NCBI RefSeq assembly: GCF_003402475.1
Contig: NZ_BFAB01000008.1
Location: forward strand, 124,001 to 188,000
Direction: 5' to 3'
Source of the DNA: Mycobacterium sp. MFM001
GTDB taxonomy: Bacteria > Actinomycetota > Actinomycetes > Mycobacteriales > Mycobacteriaceae
DNA: 64,000 nucleotides
Shown: positions 12,281 to 21,675 of the stretch, in pieces
How positions within the stretch are numbered: position 1 is the stretch's first letter
Layout: each line of letters begins with the position of its first letter
Program-made: the position numbers and the translations under genes
Notes under the pieces: generated by a model
Told to the model about the DNA's origin: nothing
Databases searched by the model: none
What the model saw: only the letters and a program-made list of their open reading frames with translations

Positions 12281-13786
12281 ATGCACGAACACACCGTCCG
12301 CGCACGCACCGCCGCCGGCACCGTCGAGGGCTTCACCCGCGACGGCGTGCACCGGTGGCGTTCCATTCCCTACGCCCGCCCACCGGTCGGGCCGCTGCGA
12401 TTCCGGGCGCCGCAACCGGTCCAGCCGTGGTCGGGTGTGCGGCACTGCCACGCGTTCGCCAAATGCGCTCCGCAAGAGCGCCGCTACACCATCCTCGGTC
12501 CCGGCAAATTTCAGCCCAGAGGCGAGGACTGCCTGACGCTCAACGTCGTCACCCCCGAAGACGCGCGCGGCGAATCGCTGCCCGTCATGGTGTTCGTGCA
12601 CGGCGGGGGATACATCCTGGGCAGCTCGGCAACTCCGCTGTACGACGGCGTCGCGCTGGCTCGCCGCGGATGCGTGTACGTGTCGGTGAACTACCGGCTC
12701 GGGGCGCTCGGCTGTCTGGACCTGTCGTCGCTGTCGACGGCCGATATCACCATCGACAGCAACCTTTTTCTGCGTGACCTGGTGATGGCGCTGCGCTGGG
12801 TGCGCGACAACATCGCAGAGTTCGGCGGTGACCCCGACAACGTCACCCTGTTCGGCGAAAGCGCGGGCGCCCACGCGGTCGCCACGATGATGGCCGTACC
12901 GCAGGCCAAAGGGTTGTTCTCCCATGCTATTTCTGAGAGCCCCGCCTCGGGTATGGTGCGTTCGAGCGAGCTGGCGGCCGACTTCGCGTCGCGTTACGCC
13001 GCGCTCCTCGGGGTACGCCGGCAAGATGCCGCCCATGCGCTGATGCAGGCGACGCCCGCCGAACTGGTTGGCGCGCAAAACCGTCTGATCGACGAGGGTG
13101 TGCGAGACATCCTGGGCGCCTTCCCGCTCGGCCCGGCGTTCGGCGACGACTGCCTGCCGCTGGATCCTCTCGAGGCGATGCGCCGCGGCGAGGCACACCG
13201 TATTCCACTCATCGTCGGCACCAACGCCGAAGAGGGCCGCCTGTTCACGCGCTTCCTGCGGCTGCTGCCGACCACGGAGCCGATGATCGAAGCGCTGCTG
13301 GCCGAGGTTGATCCGGCTGCGCGGGAACGTATTACCCGCGCCTACCCGGACTATCCCGAGCCGTCCGCATGCATCCGGCTCGGCGGCGACTTCGCCTTCG
13401 GCTCGGCAGCGTGGGAAATCGCGGAAGCCCACGGCGCCCACGCGCCAACCTATTTGTATCGCTACGACTATTCGCCGCGTACCCTGCGCTGGTCGGGTCT
13501 GGGTGCCACCCACGCCACCGAACTGCTCGCCGTCTTCGGTGTCTATCGCACCAGACTGGGTGCGCTGCTGACCGCGGCCGGCGATCGGCGGTCCGCGCTT
13601 CGGGTCAGCAACGAAATACAAAGGCGCTGGCGCTCATTCAGCCGCACCGGGGTACCGGGCGACGACTGGCCCGCCTATACTGACCCCGACCGCGCCGTCA
13701 TGGTCTTCGACCGCAACTCCCATGTCGAATTCGACCCGCACCCCGAGCGGAGGATGGCATGGCAGGGCTTTTCGCTGGCGCGGTGA
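12281..13786 (+). CDS. lipT: Type B carboxylesterase LipT
   Basis: 501-residue carboxylesterase of the alpha/beta-hydrolase fold that hydrolyses carboxyl esters; no signal peptide is seen. Diagnostic features: YARPPVGPLRF near residue 30, EDCLTLNV near 85, the oxyanion sequence VHGGGY, Ser194 in FGESAGAH as nucleophile, Glu318 in GTNAEEG and His411 in GATHATEL completing the inferred triad. Length and position match M. tuberculosis Rv2045c (lipT, about 511 residues). It is divergent from lppI (42 bases between starts). The stop is 7 bases before the next start, so the kinase-like gene may be in the same transcript. Confidence 0.88.
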   Translation: MHEHTVRARTAAGTVEGFTRDGVHRWRSIPYARPPVGPLRFRAPQPVQPWSGVRHCHAFAKCAPQERRYTILGPGKFQPRGEDCLTLNVVTPEDARGESLPVMVFVHGGGYILGSSATPLYDGVALARRGCVYVSVNYRLGALGCLDLSSLSTADITIDSNLFLRDLVMALRWVRDNIAEFGGDPDNVTLFGESAGAHAVATMMAVPQAKGLFSHAISESPASGMVRSSELAADFASRYAALLGVRRQDAAHALMQATPAELVGAQNRLIDEGVRDILGAFPLGPAFGDDCLPLDPLEAMRRGEAHRIPLIVGTNAEEGRLFTRFLRLLPTTEPMIEALLAEVDPAARERITRAYPDYPEPSACIRLGGDFAFGSAAWEIAEAHGAHAPTYLYRYDYSPRTLRWSGLGATHATELLAVFGVYRTRLGALLTAAGDRRSALRVSNEIQRRWRSFSRTGVPGDDWPAYTDPDRAVMVFDRNSHVEFDPHPERRMAWQGFSLAR

Positions 13787-13793
13787 TCTCACG

Positions 13794-15785
13794 ATGATGC
13801 CACAGGCGGACACAGTCGTCGAACGCCCAACCGACCTCACCGCAGCATGGCTGACCGCTGTGCTGGGCACCGGGACCGTCACCGATTTCACCGTCGAACG
13901 CATCGGCACGGGCCAGATGAGCGAGTGCTACCGCGTCTATCTGACCAACAAAGATGTTGGTGCACAGCGAGATTCGGTGGTGCTGAAAGTCGCGGCCACC
14001 GACCCGGTGAGCCGTCAAACCGGGCTGAGCCTGGGTCTCTACGAGCGTGAAGTCCGTTTCTACCGCGAAGTTGCGCCGCGACTGTCCGGCCCAGTGGCGC
14101 CGTGCTACCACGCCGCGATCGACGCAGCGTCCGGCGCCTTCGACGTGCTGCTCGGCGACGCGAGCCCGGCGGTCGTCGGTGACGAGATCCGCGGCGCCAC
14201 AGCCACTCAGGCCGAGCTTGCGGTGCGTGAACTGGCCCGCTTGCAGGGCCCGCTGCTCGGTGACGCCGCGCTCGCCGACGCGCCGTGGCTGAACCGGGAC
14301 ACGCCAGTCAACCAGGCGCTGATCACCCAGCTCTACGCCGGCTTCGTCGACCGCTACAGCGACCGGATCGCACCGCAACACCGCGCGGTGTGCGAAAGGC
14401 TGGTCGGCGCCTTTGACGCGTATCTGGCTCAGGAGTCGGACAGCCTGCACGGTCTGGTGCACGGCGACTACCGCTTGGACAACATGCTTTTCGGTGCCGT
14501 CGGCGCCGAGCGCCCGTTGACAGTAGTCGACTGGCAGACGGTCACCTGGGCTCCGGCGATGACCGATCTGGCCTACTTCCTCGGCTGCGCGCTGCCGGCG
14601 GCGGACCGGCGCATACAGTACGACGGGCTGCTGAGTGCCTACCACGATGCGCTCGGCGCAAACGCACCGATCAGTCTCGGCGACGTGCGTGAAGGCGTGC
14701 GCCGGCAGAGCTTCTTCGGGGTGATGATGGCCATCGTGTCGTCGATGCTGGTGGAACGCACCGAGCGTGGCGACGCGATGTTCATGACGATGTTGGAACG
14801 CCATTGCGAGCATGTGCTCGACACCGACGCGCTGGCGACGCTGCCCGCACCCGCGCCGCTGGAGCCCCTGCGCCCGTCGCACGACGACGAAGCCGCGCAC
14901 ACCGCGACCGGCGAGTCGCTGTGGAGTGAAAGCTGGTATGCCGACTTCACCGACGCCGCACAGGGTTTCGGTGGCTGGGTCAGGCTCGGGTTGATGCCCA
15001 ACCAGAATCGGGCATGGCTGCACGCGCTGCTGTGCGGGCCCGAGATGCCGACGATCGCGGTCGTCGAGTTCGACGCCCCGCTACCCGCCGACCCGTGGGC
15101 GCTGCGAACGGACGCCGCCCACTTCACCCACTCCGCCGACACCCCGCTGCAGACGTATCGCGTTGGGCTGCAAGGCCGCGGCCAGTCTTACACAGATCCG
15201 TCCGCGCTGTTGCGTGGCGAGGCCGGTGAACCGGTCGAGGTGGCAATGGATCTGGTGTGGACCACCGACGGCACACCGTATCAGTACCGGCTGACCACCC
15301 GCTACGAGATTCCGTGCACGGTGTCGGGCAACGTCACCGTCGACGGCACCCCATACCGCGTCGACTCGGTGCCGGGCCAGCGTGACCACTCGTGGGGAGT
15401 GCGCGACTGGTGGGGGATGGACTGGAACTGGAGTGCACTGCATCTCGACGACGGAACCCACCTGCACGCCGTCGACATCCGGATACCCGGCACTGAACCG
15501 ATCGGTATCGGTTATGTCCAAAACAACGACGCAGTCACCGAGTTGACTGCCGTCGCCGGTCGGGAAGTATTCGGCGACAACGGGTTACCGACCGAAGCGG
15601 CGTTGGCCGTCGACCCCGGCGGCATCACCGCGACGGTTGACCTGCGCGGCCACGCGCCGCTGCGGCTCGTCGGCGACGACGGTCGCGTCAGCCGGTTTCC
15701 GCGAGCGTGGGGCAGCGTCAGCACCGCCGACGGCCGAACCGGCGTGGGCTGGCTGGAATGGAACCGCAATCGGCCACCGCAGTGA
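13794..15785 (+). CDS. Aminoglycoside-phosphotransferase-like kinase fused to a C-terminal DUF7064-like domain
   Basis: 663 residues. The N-terminal half (about 1-350) is an APH/EcKinase-like fold: HGDYRLDN (His223-Asn230) is the catalytic loop and VDWQ (near 245) the metal-binding Asp. The C-terminal part (about 400-663) is a separate beta-rich domain with GQRDHSWGVRDWWGMDW, resembling the DUF7064 / hydroxyneurosporene-synthase-like proteins found with lipid-modifying genes. The substrate is unknown; a small-molecule or lipid alcohol is more likely than an aminoglycoside. The start chosen is the first of two adjacent ATGs 7 bases after lipT; an upstream extension would overlap lipT. The stop overlaps the GTG of the gluconokinase gene (GTGA), suggesting translational coupling. 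Confidence 0.7.
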   Translation: MMPQADTVVERPTDLTAAWLTAVLGTGTVTDFTVERIGTGQMSECYRVYLTNKDVGAQRDSVVLKVAATDPVSRQTGLSLGLYEREVRFYREVAPRLSGPVAPCYHAAIDAASGAFDVLLGDASPAVVGDEIRGATATQAELAVRELARLQGPLLGDAALADAPWLNRDTPVNQALITQLYAGFVDRYSDRIAPQHRAVCERLVGAFDAYLAQESDSLHGLVHGDYRLDNMLFGAVGAERPLTVVDWQTVTWAPAMTDLAYFLGCALPAADRRIQYDGLLSAYHDALGANAPISLGDVREGVRRQSFFGVMMAIVSSMLVERTERGDAMFMTMLERHCEHVLDTDALATLPAPAPLEPLRPSHDDEAAHTATGESLWSESWYADFTDAAQGFGGWVRLGLMPNQNRAWLHALLCGPEMPTIAVVEFDAPLPADPWALRTDAAHFTHSADTPLQTYRVGLQGRGQSYTDPSALLRGEAGEPVEVAMDLVWTTDGTPYQYRLTTRYEIPCTVSGNVTVDGTPYRVDSVPGQRDHSWGVRDWWGMDWNWSALHLDDGTHLHAVDIRIPGTEPIGIGYVQNNDAVTELTAVAGREVFGDNGLPTEAALAVDPGGITATVDLRGHAPLRLVGDDGRVSRFPRAWGSVSTADGRTGVGWLEWNRNRPPQ

Positions 15786-16270
15786 CTGCGACGCCGCCGA
15801 TCGTGGTGATGGGGGTTTCGGGATCGGGGAAATCGACGGTGGGTGCGGCCCTCGCGCGTCGCCTGAACGTGCCTTTCGCCGACGCCGACGCCCTGCACCC
15901 CGAAGCCAACATCGCCAAGATGGCCGCGGGTAAACCGCTCGACGACAACGACCGTCACCCGTGGCTGGATGCCGTCGGGGAGTGGCTGGCCGATCACTGC
16001 GACGGCGGGGTGATGAGCTGCTCGGCGCTGCGGCGCACGTACCGCGACCAGTTGCGCGAACACTGCCCGAAGGTCCGGTTCTTGCACCTGAGCGGCTCAC
16101 CGGAGCTGATCGCCGCCCGGCAGGCCGGTCGCACCGGCCACTTCATGCCCTCGTCGTTGCTGAAGTCGCAATTCGAGACCTTGGAACCCCTCGAACCCGA
16201 CGAGCACGGGATCACGATCGACGTCGACAACTCCGTCGACACGATCGTCGAGAGCTACCTCAGCGCTTGA
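15782..16270 (+). CDS. gntK: Gluconokinase (GntK/GntV type)
   Basis: 162-residue P-loop kinase expected to phosphorylate D-gluconate to 6-phosphogluconate, feeding the pentose phosphate pathway. The Walker A motif GVSGSGKST is near residue 15; DADALHPEANIAKMAAGKPLD and DDDRHPWL-like sequence (here DNDRHPWLD) are hallmarks of this family, as is CSALRRTYRD. Length is typical (about 165). The GTG start overlaps the preceding stop in GTGA and fits family N-termini; an in-frame ATG at 15758 is an alternative that would add 8 residues. The 3' end overlaps the convergent RDD gene by 11 bases. Confidence 0.88.
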   Translation: MTATPPIVVMGVSGSGKSTVGAALARRLNVPFADADALHPEANIAKMAAGKPLDDNDRHPWLDAVGEWLADHCDGGVMSCSALRRTYRDQLREHCPKVRFLHLSGSPELIAARQAGRTGHFMPSSLLKSQFETLEPLEPDEHGITIDVDNSVDTIVESYLSA

Positions 16271-16745
16271 CCACCTGGGTGCCGCCGGCCAACTCGTCGT
16301 GCTTGCCCTGCTTGGTCGGACTGGAACTGATCGTCGCGGCGATCACCACATAGGCGATGAAGGCCAGCAGGCCACCGAAGTAGGGCACGACCGCCAGCAG
16401 AGTGAACGCGTTGCGGATGGCCGACTGTTTCGCGTCGGGCCTGGGCGCGCCGCCGGCGCCGCGGACCGCCAGCCCGAGCAGCTTCTTACCCGGGCTGGAG
16501 CCCTGGGTGACTTCGAAGAGCACGAAATAGCTGAACATCAGCACACCGGAGAACAGTCCGGTCACCAGGAACCAATAGTCCTTGTCGAGCATGAACAGCG
16601 AGAGCACGAACGCGACGATGTTGACGATGATCCCGTCGATCAGCCGGGCGAAAAAACGTTCGCCGAGCCCGCCCGGTCGCCGATCAGAAGGCGGCGGGGG
16701 ATACCCGTACTGCGGCGAATTGGGATCGGGCTGAGGTGTCGTCAT
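16260..16745 (-). CDS. RDD-family membrane protein
   Basis: 161 residues. A Pro-rich cytosolic N-terminus (QPDPNSPQYGYPPPP) precedes an RDD domain: FFARLIDGIIVNIVAFVLSLFM contains the Arg-Asp pair of the first helix, a second hydrophobic segment covers FLVTGLFSGVLMFSYFVLF, and a third AFIAYVVIAATIS. TQGSSPGKKLLGL between helices two and three is the conserved RDD loop. Family members are integral membrane proteins mostly of unknown function; some are Na+/H+ antiporters. Divergent from the next gene with 20 bases between starts, so they must share a promoter region. Confidence 0.8.
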   Translation of the reverse strand: MTTPQPDPNSPQYGYPPPPSDRRPGGLGERFFARLIDGIIVNIVAFVLSLFMLDKDYWFLVTGLFSGVLMFSYFVLFEVTQGSSPGKKLLGLAVRGAGGAPRPDAKQSAIRNAFTLLAVVPYFGGLLAFIAYVVIAATISSSPTKQGKHDELAGGTQVVKR

Positions 16746-16765
16746 TGTATTTACGATACTTAGCG

Positions 16766-17137
16766 ATGTACGAATCGGTGGTGGCGCTGGCGGTAGCCAC
16801 CCATTTCGCCTTCATCGCCTACCTGGTCGTTGGCGGGTTCGTCGCACTGCGCTGGCCACGCACCATCTGGCTCCACGTCCCCGCGGTGCTGTGGGGTGTT
16901 GCGATCACCACGGCGCATCTCGACTGCCCGCTCACCTGGGTGGAGCGGTGGGGCCGCGCGAAAGCCGGCATGCCGCCGCTGCCGTCGCAGGGATTCATCG
17001 CCCACTACATCACCGGGGTGCTGTACCCGGCCAGCTGGGCCGGGGCGGTGCAGGTTGCGGTGTTCGCCGTGGTGGCGGCGTCGTGGGTGCTCTATGGGTG
17101 GCACGCACGGCACCCGTCGACATCAACCCAGCGGTAG
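16766..17137 (+). CDS. DUF2784 membrane protein
   Basis: 123 residues with about four hydrophobic segments: the first covers VALAVATHFAFIAYLVVGGF, then TIWLHVPAVLWGVAI, and the last AGAVQVAVFAVVAASWVLY. CPLTWVERW and GFIAHYITGVLYPA match the DUF2784 family of small inner-membrane proteins of unknown function. An ATG at the family-typical position is used; an upstream in-frame start at 16736 would overlap the divergent RDD gene. The 3' end overlaps the convergent DoxX gene by 15 bases. Confidence 0.75.
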   Translation: MYESVVALAVATHFAFIAYLVVGGFVALRWPRTIWLHVPAVLWGVAITTAHLDCPLTWVERWGRAKAGMPPLPSQGFIAHYITGVLYPASWAGAVQVAVFAVVAASWVLYGWHARHPSTSTQR

Positions 17138-18007
17138 CGCGTTTCGCCAGGCCGGCTGGTTAACGGCACGGCGCAACCGCTTGCGACGGCCGTCGGCCCG
17201 CTTGCGCGCGGTATCGGCCAATTCGGTGCCGCGCTCACGGGCGGTTTCCGCGAACTCGCTACCGCGCTCACGGGCGATCTCGGCGAACTCCGCACCGCGC
17301 TCGCGGGCGATGTCGGCGAACTCCGCACCGCGCTCGCGAGCGGTTTCGGCGAGCTCAGCGCCCCGCTCACGGGCAGCCTCGACCAGCGGGGCGCTCCTTT
17401 CGGCCGCCACGCTGGCCAATTCGCGACCGCGTTCGGCGCCGAGCTGCAGGCCGTGACCGATCCTCTCCCCGAGATCACCGATCCGTTCGCCGAGCTCGGA
17501 GTCGAGCAGCGCGTTGTCGGATCCGCCGAGCGGCAGCGCACCCGACACGGCTTCGGAAATCCGGCCCGCGGCCCGTCGACTACGCCATCCCAGCGACGGC
17601 TTTCCCTCGGTGTCGGCTGCGGCGATGATCAGCCCGCCGAGCAAGCTCAAATCGGTCAGGAAGTCGCGGCGTTGCTGGGCTTTGCGCTGCGGGTCGGACT
17701 CGTTCCAAAACAGGTGCCCGCCAAGGCTGCCCGGGATCACGGTGAACGCCAAGGCCGCCGAGGCGATCCGCGGCATCTTCCCGGTGGCAAGCAGCAGGCC
17801 GCCACCGACCTGCACGGCCGCATTGATCCGCGCGGCCGTCTGGGGGTCGGCGGGAACCTTGGGCCCTACCGGATCGGGCAGTGTCCGCAAGGCGTCGAGG
17901 GTGGGCTGCGCAGCATCGGCGCTGCTCTGTGGGTTTCGCAGCGTCTCGACACCTTGGCCGATGAATACCGCTGACAACAGGGGGCGAGCGATTCTACGAA
18001 GCAACAT
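17123..18007 (-). CDS. DoxX-family membrane protein with a hendecad-repeat C-terminal tail
   Basis: 294 residues. Residues 1-135 form a DoxX-like four-helix membrane domain (LLRRIARPLLSAVFIGQGVE at the start, INAAVQVGGGLLLATGK, IASAALAFTVIPGSLGGHLF, FLTDLSLLGGLIIAA). After a linker (136-188) come seven consecutive 11-residue units at 190-266 with consensus ARERGAEFAET, strongly charged and amphipathic, ending in a basic tail (RKRADGRRKRLRR). The repeats correspond to 33-bp tandem repeats at 17210-17440. Hendecad repeats of this kind form long amphipathic or right-handed coiled-coil helices, as in LEA-like and lipid-surface proteins. The ATG chosen begins the DoxX domain; sequence further upstream is non-coding. 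Function unknown. Confidence 0.78.
   Translation of the reverse strand: MLLRRIARPLLSAVFIGQGVETLRNPQSSADAAQPTLDALRTLPDPVGPKVPADPQTAARINAAVQVGGGLLLATGKMPRIASAALAFTVIPGSLGGHLFWNESDPQRKAQQRRDFLTDLSLLGGLIIAAADTEGKPSLGWRSRRAAGRISEAVSGALPLGGSDNALLDSELGERIGDLGERIGHGLQLGAERGRELASVAAERSAPLVEAARERGAELAETARERGAEFADIARERGAEFAEIARERGSEFAETARERGTELADTARKRADGRRKRLRRAVNQPAWRNALPLG
17210..17440 (-). repeat. Seven 33-bp tandem repeats coding 11-residue units
   Basis: In-frame 33-bp units each begin with a GCN-CGx-GAG-CG core (Ala-Arg-Glu-Arg) and encode residues 190-266 of the DoxX-family protein. The central four units are the most similar. Copy number may vary between strains by slippage. Confidence 0.85.
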
Positions 18008-18045
18008 GGCGGATATGTTCCCAGGCTGACCGATGCGCAAACCGA

Positions 18046-18558
18046 TCAGTGGTCCGGCGGGGCGCCGGTACTGCGCATCCACAGTGGTAGCACCACCCAC
18101 AAACCGGCCAGCGCGATCAGCGCACACGCCCCGGCGACCAGACCGGCGGTGTGGCCGGCGACCGAGTCGAAAATGACCACCGTGACGCCGACGAGCGCCA
18201 ACCCCAGCAGCAACAAACCGGTGTACGCGAACCGATGCGCGGTCGACACCAGTGCTTTCAAACGATGCCGCCGAAACAGCAACCGATGCATCCCAACTGG
18301 CGCGACCAACAAAACGGTCGAGCTGATCGAGCAGGCGACGGTGGCCAGATACACCGCGCGCATCGCCGGCCCGAGCCCGTTGAACCGCTGCTGAAACGGC
18401 AACGTCAGCAGAAAACCGGTCAACAGCTGGACACCGGTTTGCACCACCCGCAATTCCTGCAGCAGGCTGGCCCAATTGCGGTCCAGTCGTTCGGTTTCCG
18501 TTTCCGAGCGGGCAGCTTCATCCCAAGGCTGATCGCGCTCCGGATGGTCGACGTCCAC
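18046..18558 (-). CDS. DUF6328-family membrane protein
   Basis: 170 residues. An acidic cytosolic N-terminus (SETETERLDRNWASLLQELRV) is followed by four hydrophobic helices: VQLLTGFLLTLPF, YLATVACSISSTVLLVAPV, FAYTGLLLLGLALVGVTVVIF and AGLVAGACALIALAGLWVVLP. The pattern ELRVxQTGVQLLxGFLLxLPF and HRxLFRRHRLKxLV matches a family of small actinobacterial membrane proteins (DUF6328) without known function. It lies 38 bases upstream of the DoxX gene on the same strand, so the two are probably one transcript. Confidence 0.75.
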   Translation of the reverse strand: MDVDHPERDQPWDEAARSETETERLDRNWASLLQELRVVQTGVQLLTGFLLTLPFQQRFNGLGPAMRAVYLATVACSISSTVLLVAPVGMHRLLFRRHRLKALVSTAHRFAYTGLLLLGLALVGVTVVIFDSVAGHTAGLVAGACALIALAGLWVVLPLWMRSTGAPPDH

Positions 18559-18594
18559 GCCTCGAGATCATGCCAGCCGCGCCTGGCGGCCGGC

Positions 18595-19167
18595 TTATTT
18601 CAGCAGCAGCCGCGCCGAAGTCTCCAGTCGCTCGGCGATCTGCGCATACGACGCGTAACCCATCCCCGCGCGCACCAGCGCCCCCGCATAGAGCAGTTCC
18701 AGCGATTCGACGACGTCGGGAGCGCCGTCCGAACCCAGCGCGGTGAGCAGGCGTTGGTGGATCTCGCGGCCGATGCGCAGCCGCAGATGCTTGACCTCGG
18801 GATCCTTGCCCAGCAACGCGTTGGTGACGGCCCCGGCCAGCTCGGGCTCGTCGGCGACCAGCAGCGCGATGTGCCGCAGTACCCCGATGACGCGGTCGGC
18901 GGGATCCGGCGAGTCGTTGGGCGGAACCGGCGTCGACGCCAACCGCCGCCAGAAAACCTCGGCGACAAGGTGCTCCTTGGACGCGAAATACGTGTACGCC
19001 GTCGCGGCGCCGACGCCGGCCACGGCCGCAACTCTGCGAATCGTCAACCCGGAGAAGCCTTCTCGGCTCAGCACCTCGATTGCAGCGTGGCCCAGCCGGT
19101 CGACGGTGTCGGCTTGCTTGGCGGTCAGCCGCCGTCTCGTCGACTCCCGGGCTACCGGGTCGGACAC
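18595..19167 (-). CDS. TetR-family regulator
   Basis: 190-residue TetR/AcrR repressor. The N-terminal HTH (about 15-60) contains GFSGLTIRRVAAVAGVGAAT with the recognition helix followed by AYTYFASKEHLVAEVF, standard for the family; the remainder is a ligand-binding domain. The GTG at 19167 gives a normal length; another GTG at 19179 adds 4 residues. The gene is divergent from the methyltransferase at 19226, and two inverted repeats lie in or next to its start (19161-19174 and 19180-19194). A near copy of the first lies at 22998-23018 before the glycosyltransferase operon, so this regulator probably controls both. The inducer is unknown. Confidence 0.8.
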   Translation of the reverse strand: MSDPVARESTRRRLTAKQADTVDRLGHAAIEVLSREGFSGLTIRRVAAVAGVGAATAYTYFASKEHLVAEVFWRRLASTPVPPNDSPDPADRVIGVLRHIALLVADEPELAGAVTNALLGKDPEVKHLRLRIGREIHQRLLTALGSDGAPDVVESLELLYAGALVRAGMGYASYAQIAERLETSARLLLK

Positions 19168-19174
19168 GTGTCCG
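19161..19174. promoter_or_regulatory. Palindromic operator-like site (site 1)
   Basis: CGGACACGTGTCCG is a perfect 14-bp palindrome at the TetR gene start, within GGACACGTGTCCGGAC. 15 of 16 bases of that longer string recur at 23003-23018. Overlap with the regulator's start codon would fit autorepression of a leaderless or short-leader transcript. Binding is inferred, not shown. Confidence 0.55.
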
Positions 19175-19179
19175 GACAC

Positions 19180-19194
19180 TACTACAACGTAGTA
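19180..19194. promoter_or_regulatory. Second inverted repeat in the TetR/methyltransferase divergent promoter
   Basis: TACTAC-AAC-GTAGTA is a perfect 6-3-6 inverted repeat. TAGTAT at 19190-19195 also fits a mycobacterial -10 element for the plus-strand methyltransferase gene (TANNNT), so a protein bound here would cover that promoter. Confidence 0.45.
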
Positions 19195-19225
19195 TGGGCG
19201 GCAACCATATCTGCAGGTCCGATGA

Positions 19226-20943
<1,718 letters not shown>

Positions 20944-20957
<14 letters not shown>

Positions 20958-21675
20958 CGGCCGCCACCGGTTTCTCGAAGTACAGCGCGACGCTCTTGCC
21001 GACCAGCGGGTTGAGCGCCGATTCGGCCAGCCGGGTGATCCACGGCCGCTGCATCATGTCCCACACCAGCAGCCGGTGATAGGCCGCCACGGCCGGATGA
21101 TCCGAATTCGACACTCCCACAGCACATTTCAGCCACCAGAACGGAGCGTGCAACGCATGTGCATGGTGGCTGTGGGTGTATCGCAGCCCAGCAGCGGTGA
21201 TTTTGGAGCGCAGCCGACTGGCCCGGTAGATCCTGATGTGGCCGCCGTCGTTGCTGTGATAGTCGTCGGAGAGCAGCCAGCACACCTGTTCGGGCAACCA
21301 CCGGGGCACGGTGACGGCCAGCGTGCCACCGACTTTGAGCACCCTGATCAGCTCGCCGATCGCGGTGTCGTCGGCGGGCACGTGCTCCAGGATTTCCGAT
21401 GCGATGACGCAGTCGAAGGTGCCGTCGGGGTAGGGCAGCGCCAGCGCGTCGCCGACGACGGTCTCGGCGGTTGCCGAGGCCGGGGCTTCGCCGGCTTCCG
21501 CCATGGCGCGCAACAGGGTGCCGACCTGCTCCAGTTCGGCGGCGTCCTGGTCGAACGCCACCACGTCGGCGCCGCGACGGTATGCCTCGAAGCTGTGGCG
21601 GCCGGCGCCGCAGCCGACGTCGATGACCTTGGTTCCGGGCCCGACGCCGAGCCGGTCGAAATCGACGGTCAGCAC
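20944..21675 (-). CDS. Class I SAM-dependent methyltransferase (Methyltransf_11 type)
   Basis: 243 residues. Motif I VIDVGCGAGRHSFEAYRRG (near residue 15), acidic VVAFDQD, GDALALPYPDGTFDCVIASEILEHV (motifs post-I and II) and VLKVGGTLAVTVP are typical of small-molecule methyltransferases acting on lipids, quinones or sugars. The GTG start overlaps the glycosyltransferase stop by 7 bases (GTGCTGA), showing translational coupling. The C-terminal half has Trp/His-rich sequence (HAHALHAPFWWLK) and could contact a hydrophobic acceptor. Middle gene of the operon. Confidence 0.8.

Noticed and set aside
12248..13621. 457-codon minus-strand open frame
   Set aside because: Antisense to lipT, which has a complete catalytic set.
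16736..16765. Longer start for the DUF2784 protein
   Set aside because: It would overlap the divergent RDD gene and add residues not seen at family N-termini.
17210..17440. Possible non-coding satellite or CRISPR array
   Set aside because: The 33-bp period is in frame and codes for hendecad units of the DoxX protein.
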